NCBI RefSeq assembly: GCF_009756665.1
Contig: NZ_CP037953.1
Location: 4,030,001 to 4,094,000, forward strand
DNA from: Permianibacter aggregans
GTDB taxonomy: Bacteria; Pseudomonadota; Gammaproteobacteria; Enterobacterales; Permianibacteraceae
Direction of reading: 5' to 3'
Length of the DNA: 64,000 bases
Positions within the stretch are counted from its first letter, which is position 1. Every line of letters begins with the position of its first letter. Under the pieces are notes generated by a model. The model was not told the DNA's origin. It did not search any database and was given only the letters and a program-made list of their open reading frames with translations. Positions 26,213 through 35,383 of this stretch are shown in pieces. Position numbers and translations under genes: made by a program.

Positions 26213-28378
26213 TTACTTCTTCGGATACTTGACCGTCATTTCCTTGATCAAATGCTCGGCGCCATCGAGCTCCTGCATGACCCACAGCATGTAGCGGATA
26301 TCGACATGAATGGCTCGGGTGATCTCCGGGTCGAAATACCAGTCCTTGGTGATCGATTCATAAGTCGAATCGAAATTCAGACCAATCAATTCACCGCGTT
26401 TGTTTATGACGGCTGAACCGGAATTGCCGCCGGTGGTGTCAGCCGATGACAGAAAATTGACCGGAACCGTTTTCAGAATCGGATCGCGATAAACACCAAA
26501 CTGCTTGGCCGCAATGGCGCGTAATTGCGCATCCGGTGCATCGAACGGACCTTTGCCGGTGTGTTTCTCGGCGATGCCTTCGACGGTGGTGAATGGTCCT
26601 TTCGTCAGACCATCAGCTGGCGAGTAGGGTGCGACGGTGCCGTAGGTCACCCGCAATGTCGAATTGGCATCCGGGTAAACGGGTTTGCCCTGTGATTTTT
26701 TCCAGGCGATGACCGCTTGCATGTATTGGGGAATCAGGTAATCAAAATCACCGTCAAGATGCTCGCGCTGTTCACGCAAAGTGTCCTGAATGTCATAAAG
26801 CATCACGGCCAAACGCACGAGGTGATCATTGCTGGCGGTAAATGCGGCTGCGGGTTCTTCAAGCAAGCTCAAACGAAACGTCGTGTCCTGAACCTGGGTA
26901 TGCTGATACAGCTCGGTCAGCCATTTGTTCAGATCCTTGCGCGGCAACAGCATGATCTTGTTGACGGCCATCAGTTGCTGCTGCGGATTCAGTTGCTGAT
27001 AACGATTCAGCGCAGACTGCCAGCGGCGGCGATCCACTTCCGGCACCAGCGATTGCTCCATCCGCTGCAAGCGGGCTTTGATGAACGGAATGTCGCGCTG
27101 CTGATAACCGCTGTCACGCTCGGCATCCGGTTTCTCTTTTTCTTTGGCGAGACGATACGCCGTCGAGGCGGCACTCAGCATATCGCTGGAGGTGGCGAGC
27201 GACAGCACGAACTCCTGTTGCGTCAGGGTTTGGTCTTTGGCAACCAGTTCATCAAGCTGACTTAACATCGCGCGGTAGCGCTCGGCATCACCCTGCTTGT
27301 CAATCCAGTCCAGAAATTCCTGATGCTGTCGCTGCTTGATCGCGACCACATCCTTGCGGCCAAAACCATCGAGCAAACCCTGCAGTTTTTTCATCCGGTT
27401 ATTGATCGATTTGACGGTTGCGGCATAGCGCACGGACCATTCGCTATTGTCTGTGCTGGCATCGGCAATTGCCTGTAAATCGCGCTGATAATCGGTTACT
27501 CGCATCGGGTAATCGGTGTCGCGGGCAAAGCGAATTTCTTCCGGCAACTTGTAGCGACTGGTGCGGCCAGGGTAACCGGCCAGCAAAATCGGATCGCCGG
27601 CTTTCAAGCCTTCGGCCGAAACGGTCAGATAATCTTTCGAGGCGTAGGGCACGTTATCCGGTGATGGATCCGCAGGCTTGCCGTCTTTACCGATGTAAGC
27701 GCGATAAAAGGCAAAATCTCCGGTGTGGCGTGGAAACTCGAAATTGTCGATATCACCACCGTAAGCGCCAATGGCTTCAGATGGTGCATAAACCAAGCGG
27801 ATATCGCGCAACATCAATTGCCGAATCAAGTAAAACTCCAGACCGCGGTGAAAGCTTGGCACGGCGCAGCGATAGTCCGGTGAGGATTCGCACTGGGCAA
27901 TCAAGGCTTTGATATTGCGCTCAATCTGATCGTGGCGGGCTTTACCGCGCAACGTGGCATCAATGCCTTTCAAAACTTCAGCGGTGACATCGGTAACTTG
28001 GTCGGTAACGTAGACGCGCTGGTTCGGTCCAGCCGGCAGTTCATCGGCCATTGTTTTTGCGACAAAACCATCGGCGATGTAATTTTTCTCGGCTGTGGAG
28101 TTGCGCTGAATGGCGCCGTAAGCGCAGTGATGGTTGGTGACAATCAAACCTTTCGGCGACACAAACGAAGCCGAACAACCACCCAATGAAACAATCGCGT
28201 TCATCGGCGCTTTCGTTAAGTCAGCCAGTTTTTCTGCCGGGATTTGAATGCCGATGCGCTTCAGCTCGGATTTCAGTTCCAGCAACTGATGCGGTTGCCA
28301 TTGTCCTTCATCGGCTTGTGCAGCCGGGGTAAGCGCAAGAGATAAACACAAAACACTCAGGCAGGTTTTCATTTTCAT
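26213..28378 (-). CDS. S46 family dipeptidyl-peptidase (DPP7/DPP11-like)
   Basis: 721 residues with signal peptide MKMKTCLSVLCLSLALTPAAQA|DEG. Chymotrypsin-like catalytic triad of family S46: His in IVTNHHCAYG, Asp in GGDIDNFEFPRHTGD, Ser in TTGGNSGSAVINKRGELIG. A long helical insert (~290-560) forms the cap that binds the free N-terminus, making these enzymes periplasmic exopeptidases that release dipeptides. The specificity residue just after the FD following the Ser (G in DPP7, R in DPP11) reads S here (LNFDSTYES), so substrate preference is not assigned. Neighbour of a lipoprotein amidase transcribed in the same direction, 13 bp apart. Confidence 0.93.
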   Translation of the reverse strand: MKMKTCLSVLCLSLALTPAAQADEGQWQPHQLLELKSELKRIGIQIPAEKLADLTKAPMNAIVSLGGCSASFVSPKGLIVTNHHCAYGAIQRNSTAEKNYIADGFVAKTMADELPAGPNQRVYVTDQVTDVTAEVLKGIDATLRGKARHDQIERNIKALIAQCESSPDYRCAVPSFHRGLEFYLIRQLMLRDIRLVYAPSEAIGAYGGDIDNFEFPRHTGDFAFYRAYIGKDGKPADPSPDNVPYASKDYLTVSAEGLKAGDPILLAGYPGRTSRYKLPEEIRFARDTDYPMRVTDYQRDLQAIADASTDNSEWSVRYAATVKSINNRMKKLQGLLDGFGRKDVVAIKQRQHQEFLDWIDKQGDAERYRAMLSQLDELVAKDQTLTQQEFVLSLATSSDMLSAASTAYRLAKEKEKPDAERDSGYQQRDIPFIKARLQRMEQSLVPEVDRRRWQSALNRYQQLNPQQQLMAVNKIMLLPRKDLNKWLTELYQHTQVQDTTFRLSLLEEPAAAFTASNDHLVRLAVMLYDIQDTLREQREHLDGDFDYLIPQYMQAVIAWKKSQGKPVYPDANSTLRVTYGTVAPYSPADGLTKGPFTTVEGIAEKHTGKGPFDAPDAQLRAIAAKQFGVYRDPILKTVPVNFLSSADTTGGNSGSAVINKRGELIGLNFDSTYESITKDWYFDPEITRAIHVDIRYMLWVMQELDGAEHLIKEMTVKYPKK

Positions 28379-28391
28379 TGACGGTGCTCTT

Positions 28392-30008
28392 TTATTGAAT
28401 AGTGTTGTCAGTGGGGGAAAGTGGCATGTCTGGATCCGGCGCTAATACGCGCGCCGGCATTTTTTGTTCAAAGGCGTAAGCAATGGCGAGCAGCGGGCTT
28501 TCGCTCCAGGCAGTGCCAATAAAAGATAGTCCAATTGGCAAATCACGCACGCTACCAAGCGGCACCGTGATATGCGGATAACCCGCCACGGCTGGCAAGG
28601 TACTGGCGCCGCCGGTGTAATGATCGCCGTTGACCGTGTCGGTCATCCACGATGGGCCGTTGGTAATCGCGACCAGTGCATCGAGATGATGTTCACGAAG
28701 CAGTTTGTCGATACCTTCCGGACCCGCTTTTTTCTGTGCTTGTACGCGAGCCTGTTGGTATTCCTTGCTGTCGATTGCGGGGGCATCGACAGCTTGCTTG
28801 AATAAGTCCTGATGAAAATACTGCAGCTCGGCCGGCGTTGCTTCGTTGAATGCAATCAGATCGCTGAGGCTGCGGGTGCTGACCTGGGTTGGATCGGTGT
28901 CGGCCAGATAACGATTGATGCCGTCATGAAACTCGCTGAGCAATACCTGAAATTCATCGTGATATATCTGATCGAGGCCGTCGACGCTCTCTATATCAAT
29001 CAGCTTGGCGCCGTTTTCTTGCAGGGTCGTTAACGCTTTTTCAAACTGCGCCTTGACTTCCGGATGACTTGGCAAGGCAAACCGCAGCACGCCAATACGG
29101 GTGTTGTTCAGGGCGTCGACACGCAGTGAAGAACGATACTGAGCTTTGAATACATCGGCCTGTTTGGTGGCTGGATCACGTCCATCGCTACCGGCAATAA
29201 CGCTCATGATCAGAATGGCATCTTCGACCGTGCGGGTCATCGGTCCTGCCGTATCCTGGCTTTCGGCAATCGGGATAATTCCCGCGCGGGAAACGAGACC
29301 CACGGTGGGTTTGACGCCAACCAATGACTGCATTCCCGAAGGACATACGATGGAGCCATCGGTTTCAGTGCCGATAGCAGCGGCAGCGAAACTCATCGCC
29401 ACGACAACGGCACTGCCGGAACTGGAGCCACAAGTATTGCGCAGCGGATCGAATGGGTAACGAGTAAACCCTTCAATGGCACTCCAACCACTGGTTGACA
29501 AACTGGAACGGAAATTCGCCCATTCGCTCAAGTTGGCTTTACCGAGAATGATGGCGCCCGCTTCGCGTAGCTTTTTCGCGACCGTACTGTCGTTTTGCGC
29601 AAAATGATTTTTTAGCGCCAGCGAGCCGGCTGTCGTCGGCATCTTGTCGGCGGTGTCGATATTGTCTTTCAGCATGATCGGAATGCCATGCAGCGGACTG
29701 CGAATGCCGCTATTTTTTCGTTCGGCATCGAGCTGCGCGGCGATGGTTTTGGCGTCAGGATTCAGACTGATCACCGCACGAAATGTCGGGCCCTGATCAT
29801 CCATCTGTTCAATGCGTTTGGCATAGGCTTCAACCAATTCGACGGCGGTGACCTTGCCAGCGTCGAGATCGCTCCGCAGCTCGCTGATGGATTTGTTCAA
29901 TACCGAATAGGCGGGAGTAGGCGGTGGTGTTGCCTGTTTCGGTTTTTGTTCACAGCCAACGGTGACGGTCAACACAAGACAAAGTAATACCGCATTAAGC
30001 CAATGCAC
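28392..30008 (-). CDS. Amidase-signature family lipoprotein
   Basis: 538 residues. Lipoprotein signal MHWLNAVLLCLVLTVTVGC (Cys19). Ser-cisSer-Lys triad: Lys in GIPIMLKDNID, cis-Ser in CGSSSGSAVVVA, nucleophile in GTETDGSIVCPSG. Members include amidases, glutamyl-tRNA amidotransferase A and peptide amidases; the secretion signal and linkage to an S46 exopeptidase suggest peptide or amide scavenging in the periplasm (inference). Confidence 0.9.
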   Translation of the reverse strand: MHWLNAVLLCLVLTVTVGCEQKPKQATPPPTPAYSVLNKSISELRSDLDAGKVTAVELVEAYAKRIEQMDDQGPTFRAVISLNPDAKTIAAQLDAERKNSGIRSPLHGIPIMLKDNIDTADKMPTTAGSLALKNHFAQNDSTVAKKLREAGAIILGKANLSEWANFRSSLSTSGWSAIEGFTRYPFDPLRNTCGSSSGSAVVVAMSFAAAAIGTETDGSIVCPSGMQSLVGVKPTVGLVSRAGIIPIAESQDTAGPMTRTVEDAILIMSVIAGSDGRDPATKQADVFKAQYRSSLRVDALNNTRIGVLRFALPSHPEVKAQFEKALTTLQENGAKLIDIESVDGLDQIYHDEFQVLLSEFHDGINRYLADTDPTQVSTRSLSDLIAFNEATPAELQYFHQDLFKQAVDAPAIDSKEYQQARVQAQKKAGPEGIDKLLREHHLDALVAITNGPSWMTDTVNGDHYTGGASTLPAVAGYPHITVPLGSVRDLPIGLSFIGTAWSESPLLAIAYAFEQKMPARVLAPDPDMPLSPTDNTIQ

Positions 30009-30054
30009 GGCAATCCCTCCGTTCAGTTTTTAAAAGGCTGAAAACCGAGCGGGT

Positions 30055-30762
30055 TTAGTCGTTCGGCTTGTCTTCGGCAATATTCTTGATATGGATTTCG
30101 TCGGCGCCATAGAACTTGACGCCGCGCTTGATCCGGTCACGGCCGCGTGACATGCGCCAGCGATTGGTGTCGCGCAAGCTGTAAACGCAGCCGCAATATT
30201 CCTGCTGATAAAACTGCTCGCGCTTGGCGATTTCAATCATCCGCGCGGCGCCACCTTGTTTGCGCCAGTTGTAGGTCCAGTAATCCACTTCCGGATAGCG
30301 GGCAGCTGCGCGCACACCGCAGTCGTTTATCTGTTCCATGTTTTTCCAGCGGCTGATGCCAAGCGTGCTGGAGATCAGTGTGTAACCGTGTTCGTGCGCG
30401 TACAAGGCCGTGCGTTCGAAACGCATGTCAAAACAGGTGGTGCAACGGGCTCCGCGCTCCGGCTCGTTTTCCTGGCCTTTGACGCGTTCAAACCAGTTGT
30501 CGGTGTCGTAATCCGCGTCAATAAACGGAATACCGAGTTTGTCGCAGAAACGCTTGTTTTCGTTTTTGCGGATCTCGTATTCCTCACGTGGATGAATATT
30601 CGGATTGTAGAAAAAAATCGTTTGCTGAATGCCGCTGGCGTGTATCGCTTCCATGATGTCACCGGCACAGGGTGCGCAGCAGGAGTGCAGCAAAATGCTG
30701 TCACTGCCGTTTGGCGTTTCCAGTTTCGGTCGTTCGACGTCGTTCAGCGAAAAATTATTCAT
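30055..30762 (-). CDS. queH: Epoxyqueuosine reductase QueH
   Basis: 235 residues (former DUF208). Cys motifs [19 protein letters not shown] and EYCGCVYS are the [4Fe-4S] and metal ligands reported for QueH, the non-cobalamin enzyme that makes queuosine from epoxyqueuosine in tRNA. Contains [14 protein letters not shown] and [13 protein letters not shown], also typical. It replaces QueG in organisms that have it. Confidence 0.93.
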   Translation of the reverse strand: MNNFSLNDVERPKLETPNGSDSILLHSCCAPCAGDIMEAIHASGIQQTIFFYNPNIHPREEYEIRKNENKRFCDKLGIPFIDADYDTDNWFERVKGQENEPERGARCTTCFDMRFERTALYAHEHGYTLISSTLGISRWKNMEQINDCGVRAAARYPEVDYWTYNWRKQGGAARMIEIAKREQFYQQEYCGCVYSLRDTNRWRMSRGRDRIKRGVKFYGADEIHIKNIAEDKPND

Positions 30763-30807
30763 TGGCGATACGATTCACGGGTATCAGTGCGCTTGAGTGC
30801 CGGTATT

Positions 30808-32178
30808 TTACACGCTTGCGTTGCTGATGTGGCGTGCTGGTGGTTGCCAACGTCCCGACAAACGTTTGAAACGCCAGTTCAACAACGCCGCGGCGGTGCT
30901 CAAACCGGCAATCATGCCAGCCCAGTAACCGGTCGGGCCAAGGCTGGTATAATTTGCCAGCAACCAGGCGGTGGGAAAACCAATAATCCAGTAGGAAAAC
31001 AGGCTAATCAGCATCGGCATCCGGGTATCTTTCAAACCACGCAAGGCGCCGGCGGCGGTGACTTGCATCGCGTCCGATAGCTGGAATATTGCTGCCATCG
31101 ACAAGAAGCCGACGGCCAAGGTCTGCACCGCCAGATCCGGTGTATACACGGCGGTGATTTGCCAGGGCAGCAGCCACATCGACAAGGTCGACAAGGTGGC
31201 GATGGAGCCGGCAAAGGCAATGCCGACCCAGCCAGCGCGGCGCACGGCAACCGGATTGCGCTCGCCAACGGCATAACCGACGCGGGCGGTAATCGCATTG
31301 GAAATGCCAAGCGGGATCATGAAGGTCAGTGAGGCGTAATTCAGCGCGATTTGGTGGGCACCGACGGTGGCGGCGTCATAGGTCGCCATCATCAGGCCGA
31401 TCATCGCGAACATCAGCACTTCCAGCGAGAACGATAAACCCATCGGGCCGCCGGTATTGGCGATGTCCTTGATGCGTGTCCAATCCGGTTTTTTCCATTG
31501 CAGAAACGCTCGCAAATGGGCATGACGTTTCGCCGTCGCGGTATAAACCAGCATGCTGACAAACATCAGGAACCAGACCAGATTGGTCGCCCAGGCCAAA
31601 CCGACAGCGCCAAGCACCGGCATGCCGAATTTGCCGTAAATGAATATCCAGTTGAACAACACGTTTAGCGGCACTGCGCTGATCGTGATGACCATAACGG
31701 CGCGGGTCGCGAACAATCCCTCATTGCAAAAACGCAGCGCCAGAAACAACCACAAAAACGGTGTGCCCCAGGACAGCGCGTCAACGTATTCAGCAGCCAG
31801 TGGTCGAATACTTGGTTCCACGGCCAGCCAATCCATGACGATGTCGATTTCTCGCCACAAGAAGAACACCGGCACGCTGATCAGCAGCGCGAACCACAAG
31901 CCGCTTTGTATCGTGCCGGCCATCGCGTCGTTGTCGCGGGCGCCGTTGTGCTGGGAAATGATCGGATTCAGCGCCAGGAACACGCCAAGAATAAACAACA
32001 ACAAGGTCGCGAACAGGTTGACACCCGTGGCCACTGCGGCCAGCGCTTCGGCACTCAGCTGGCCGGCCATGATCGTGTCAACGGTATTCAACGCCGTTTG
32101 CGCCAGCTGGGCAATGACCAGCGGCGCCGCCAAATGCGAAAGCTGTTTTAATTCGGTTTTGGTGGCGTTGCCGGACAT
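30808..32178 (-). CDS. MATE family multidrug efflux transporter (NorM type)
   Basis: 456 residues, twelve predicted membrane helices in two similar halves. Start ATG 32178 (MSGNATKTELKQLSHLA) gives the usual short cytoplasmic N-terminus; an upstream ATG adds 15 residues. Motifs: AQTALNTVDTIMAGQLSAEALAAVA in helix 1-2, LNPIISQHNGARD, and in the second half HQIALNYASLTFMIPLGISNA. Na+ or H+ coupled export of cationic drugs in the family. Confidence 0.92.
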   Translation of the reverse strand: MSGNATKTELKQLSHLAAPLVIAQLAQTALNTVDTIMAGQLSAEALAAVATGVNLFATLLLFILGVFLALNPIISQHNGARDNDAMAGTIQSGLWFALLISVPVFFLWREIDIVMDWLAVEPSIRPLAAEYVDALSWGTPFLWLFLALRFCNEGLFATRAVMVITISAVPLNVLFNWIFIYGKFGMPVLGAVGLAWATNLVWFLMFVSMLVYTATAKRHAHLRAFLQWKKPDWTRIKDIANTGGPMGLSFSLEVLMFAMIGLMMATYDAATVGAHQIALNYASLTFMIPLGISNAITARVGYAVGERNPVAVRRAGWVGIAFAGSIATLSTLSMWLLPWQITAVYTPDLAVQTLAVGFLSMAAIFQLSDAMQVTAAGALRGLKDTRMPMLISLFSYWIIGFPTAWLLANYTSLGPTGYWAGMIAGLSTAAALLNWRFKRLSGRWQPPARHISNASV

Positions 32179-32233
32179 GGTGAGAAAGGCTCCAACTCGG
32201 GGCGAGTATGGTAGCCAGTTCAACCAGTGTCGG

Positions 32234-32989
32234 CTATCGGGATTTTTCCACTTTTAATTCAACCAGCCAGTTGTCGCGAGCGGTGGAATAGCTCTTGCCG
32301 CGATGGTCGCTGTCTGATTGGGCGCCGCCGATCAACAGCCATTGGCCGAGTGCGCCGCGTACATCGGTTTGCAGCACAGCAGTTTGATAGCGGCCATCGC
32401 CACGCGGCAAAACCTGCTCCGGATTGATCACAGCGGTGACTTGATCGCCGATAAGCCGTGGCAACACATAAAAGCCGGTGCCGGTATTTTTGAACTCGGT
32501 GCCGACGGTAACGCCGCCATAGCGGTTGGCATGAAAGGTCAGGTAGGGAATTTCTTCGCCGACCTGGATGAACGCCGGCTGCCCGGCCAATGCGCGTACT
32601 TGTTGTTGTTTCAAATCGCGTGATTGATTACTGCTGTAGTGGCCCTGTAAGTCGGCGTCAACGCCGCGCTCCGAATCGGCTGCGACCCGCCATTGCAATC
32701 GACGTTGTTGCGCTGCCTGACCGCGAAAAATCCGCACATAAACCATCAGGCTCTCCGGTGCCTGATCCAGCTTTTCAATAATGGGTTTGATGCGCTGCCA
32801 TTCGTCTTCGCTGATATTCAGCAGCAGTTTGTTGTCGACGGCGCTGGCGCCAGCACTGGCCGGCAAGTGCGGACGAATCACTTCCAACACCGGCGCGGCA
32901 AGGCTGGATTTCAATTCGATAACGCGCAAACTGCGCTCGGCAGCGAGCACGCTGCCAATCAGCAAGCAGAGCAGGAAAACGATTCTCAT
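32234..32989 (-). CDS. Exported secretin-N-domain-like protein
   Basis: 251 residues, signal peptide MRIVFLLCLLIGSVLAA|ERS. The mature N-terminus (RVIELKSSLAAPVLEVIRPHL followed by NKLLLNISEDEWQRIKPII) has the alternating pattern of a secretin short N1/N2-type domain, and the rest is a beta-rich part (QVGEEIPYLTFHAN), but no secretin gate or membrane strand set follows. Known from gammaproteobacteria as a nodulation/secretin N-terminal domain protein of unknown role. It overlaps the upstream gene by ATGA. Confidence 0.65.
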   Translation of the reverse strand: MRIVFLLCLLIGSVLAAERSLRVIELKSSLAAPVLEVIRPHLPASAGASAVDNKLLLNISEDEWQRIKPIIEKLDQAPESLMVYVRIFRGQAAQQRRLQWRVAADSERGVDADLQGHYSSNQSRDLKQQQVRALAGQPAFIQVGEEIPYLTFHANRYGGVTVGTEFKNTGTGFYVLPRLIGDQVTAVINPEQVLPRGDGRYQTAVLQTDVRGALGQWLLIGGAQSDSDHRGKSYSTARDNWLVELKVEKSR

Positions 32990-33498
32990 ATATACAGCCG
33001 CCGCCATTCGGAAACCGGTTCGCTTTGCTGCCAGATATCATCAAACTGTTTGTTTTTTTCTTTGACCGGCAACGGCGCATTGAAGTTGACTTCACCCTCG
33101 TATTCGGCGGCGTTGCTGCGGTATAACAAGCCGCGTTGATCAACGGTCATGAACGTGAATGGCAGTTGCGTGTAATCCGGATGCACTTTGCGGGTTTCAA
33201 TTTTGCTCGACAGCCGCTGAAATAAATCAAGCAGGCGATGACCGCTTCGTAGCGGGCTTTCCGGGTCAACGATCAGCACCTGAATTTTGCTTTGCCTTGA
33301 GTAACGCGCCAGCTGTGAAAACGCTTCGACAATATCCGGATAATCCAGCACGCGACTGTCCAAATCGCGTGTGAATAATTTCAGCTCCAGCTTGGCTGCT
33401 TTCAGCAATTGCACACAGGCTTGGTGATTCTCGGCGCTGCTACGCACGGCGAAGCGGGCATCGGTGCCGAGTGTGGCTTCGGTCAATTCGCTGTCCAC
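32986..33498 (-). CDS. PLD-like (DUF7931-type) protein without HKD motif
   Basis: 170 residues. The pattern ENHQACVQLLKAAKLELKLF..LDSRVLDYPDIVEAF..SKIQVLIVDPESPLRSGHRLLDL resembles the half-domain of phospholipase-D-like proteins, but the catalytic H-x-K motif is not present. In Pseudomonas relatives the same sequence is found next to or fused with a GNAT acetyltransferase, which is encoded 64 bp upstream here. Function unknown. Confidence 0.6.
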   Translation of the reverse strand: MDSELTEATLGTDARFAVRSSAENHQACVQLLKAAKLELKLFTRDLDSRVLDYPDIVEAFSQLARYSRQSKIQVLIVDPESPLRSGHRLLDLFQRLSSKIETRKVHPDYTQLPFTFMTVDQRGLLYRSNAAEYEGEVNFNAPLPVKEKNKQFDDIWQQSEPVSEWRRLYI

Positions 33499-33562
33499 GT
33501 GAATTTCCTGGTGTGGTGTACTTGAGTGCAGTGTAACACTTGCCGCCGAACGCGATTTTGAC

Positions 33563-34030
33563 TCAGTAGACGATATTCAGACGGTTGATGAGCGGTGTGG
33601 TGGGGAGTTGCAAGCGCATCGTGACAAACGGCTCTCCGGCATCCATGTAAACTGCGCCGGCGGCGTGAAAATCGTGTTCTTCGTAAAAGGCTTTGGCGTC
33701 GAGCGGGGCGTGTAGTTTGACGTGGGGCAGTTGTTTGTCGCGGGCGATGGCAATCAGTTCTTCCAGCAGTGCAGAACCCACACCGAGCTGTCGCCACGGC
33801 ATCAGCACCGCGATATGGCCGATGACGCCGGATTTATCCATGCGGCCGGTGCCAATCGCTTCGCCATTCTCGGCTACCGCCAGCACATGAAAACAAGCCG
33901 GGTCCTGACCATCAAGCTCCAGATCAGGAGAGTTTCGCATTTCGTAGACAAACACCTTTTCGCGAACGAGTGCCAGTACGGCGCCCATATCCTGCCAATC
34001 GACCCGCAGTACGCGAAAACGACCGTTCAT
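33563..34030 (-). CDS. GNAT family N-acetyltransferase (YjcF/ElaA-like)
   Basis: 155 residues. REKVFVYEM..PDLELDGQDPACFHVLA, then AIGTGRMDK, and the acetyl-CoA loop VLMPWRQLGVGSALLEELI (R/Q-x-x-G-x-G/A), followed by LHAPLDAKAFYEEHDF. ATG 34030 is preferred; a TTG start four codons earlier is possible. Substrate unknown. Confidence 0.87.
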   Translation of the reverse strand: MNGRFRVLRVDWQDMGAVLALVREKVFVYEMRNSPDLELDGQDPACFHVLAVAENGEAIGTGRMDKSGVIGHIAVLMPWRQLGVGSALLEELIAIARDKQLPHVKLHAPLDAKAFYEEHDFHAAGAVYMDAGEPFVTMRLQLPTTPLINRLNIVY

Positions 34031-34076
34031 CCCACTTGCCAATCCCTCATTTTACTCAACACTTTTTGCAGACGCA

Positions 34077-35231
34077 TCAAGCTGCGAGCTGAAACGCCCC
34101 TGCATTAAACAATGTAGTCAGCAGATCCGGAAATGACAAATCGTCGGCAAAGCGTTCGACGGCTTCGGCATTTACTTCTGTGGTATTAGACAAAAACTGT
34201 GCGGATTCGGCACTGATGCCTGACACGGGAATCTCAAGTCCATTGGCAAACAAGTGCACGGCCTTGTCCTGGCCAATAAACCAGGCGAAGCGGGCGTTGT
34301 CATCCCGTACCAGAGTTTTGTTTTTGCGCAGCGCCGCAATCAGTTTGTCTTTGCTCCAGTTTTTCGCTACAGGGGTCAGTGAGAAACGGGTTTGCGTGAC
34401 CAGCGCCGCGTAACTTTTTTCCAAGGCTGTTGTGTCATTCATGAGTGCGCTCATCAGCGTTTTGACTTTTTGCATTTGCGCTGCGCTGATCTGTGCTGAA
34501 TCCATGGCGGCTTGCAATTCCGGGTCGGCATAGCGAACGCCATCCATTTCCTGCTCGGTTAAATAATCCGCGAGGCGGGCGGCAATATCGGCCTGCGCCG
34601 GTGCCCGAAAACCAATCGAATAAGTCAGGCAAGGCTCCAGCGCCGTGCCGCAATGTGGCGCATTCGGCGGCACATAAAGCATGTCGCCCGGCTCGGCGAT
34701 TACATCAAGGCTCGGTGTAAACGGTTCGATCTGCCGCAGCAGTTTCACTTTGTCATTGGGTACCGATGGATAATCGGGGTTGGCCACAAGCCAACGACGA
34801 CGGCCCAGCCCTTGAATCAAGAACACATCGTATTGGTCTAGGTGCGGACCGACACCGCCGCCTTTGACCGCGTAGCTGACCATGACATCATCGAAACGCC
34901 ATTGCGGAAACATGTTCAGAGACTGCTTCAATGCCGCCACTTCGGAAATAAAATAATCCACGGCCTGCACCAGCAAGGTGTAATTCTCGCGCGGCAGTTT
35001 GCGCAAGGCGGCTTTGGTGAAAGGGCCGTAATCAACATGCCAGCTGTCTTTTTCTGGGTCATGCTGCACCAGCCGGGCATCGACTTCTTCTTCCATGGCC
35101 AGCGCCGCCAGTTCTTCCGGCGTGGTCGCGGCCAAGTCGGTTGGGAAAGCGTTTTTGATCAGCAGCGGCTTTTTCTGCCAGTAGTCACGAAAGAAGGTTT
35201 CAACGCTGATTTCACCGAACGGGGACTTCAC
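34077..35231 (-). CDS. roxA: Ribosomal protein arginine hydroxylase, JmjC/cupin (RoxA/YcfD-like)
   Basis: About 384 residues. JmjC-type 2-oxoglutarate oxygenase that hydroxylates an arginine of ribosomal protein uL16 in E. coli. Start of the conserved part FFRDYWQKKPLLIKNAF; iron ligands in GVGPHLDQYDVFLIQ (HxD) and VPPNAPHCG (distal His); RRRWLVAN is the 2-oxoglutarate strand; a C-terminal winged-helix-like region completes the fold. The frame is open to an ATG at 35309, but that 26-residue extension (LPYYAALLPGLARPCYL) is unlike the family and lacks a ribosome site; GTG 35231 with GGAAA upstream gives the family length. Start uncertain, family clear. Confidence 0.88.
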   Translation of the reverse strand: MKSPFGEISVETFFRDYWQKKPLLIKNAFPTDLAATTPEELAALAMEEEVDARLVQHDPEKDSWHVDYGPFTKAALRKLPRENYTLLVQAVDYFISEVAALKQSLNMFPQWRFDDVMVSYAVKGGGVGPHLDQYDVFLIQGLGRRRWLVANPDYPSVPNDKVKLLRQIEPFTPSLDVIAEPGDMLYVPPNAPHCGTALEPCLTYSIGFRAPAQADIAARLADYLTEQEMDGVRYADPELQAAMDSAQISAAQMQKVKTLMSALMNDTTALEKSYAALVTQTRFSLTPVAKNWSKDKLIAALRKNKTLVRDDNARFAWFIGQDKAVHLFANGLEIPVSGISAESAQFLSNTTEVNAEAVERFADDLSFPDLLTTLFNAGAFQLAA

Positions 35232-35383
35232 AGTCAGGGTTTCCAAATAACAGGGGCGGGCGAGGCCGGGTAACAAGGCCGCGTAGTATGGCAAAACGCC
35301 GATCGGCATGTCATGGGCTTGACAGGGATCACCGGCGCTTTATCGTAGCGCTCTTGTACCTTGGTTTCACAGGAAGCGCCGTT

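Noticed and set aside
35288-35383. Upstream ATG (35288) as start of the DUF900 hydrolase
   Set aside because: It adds 32 residues without a ribosome site and reaches into the roxA upstream region; ATG 35384 has AGGAAG at the proper distance.
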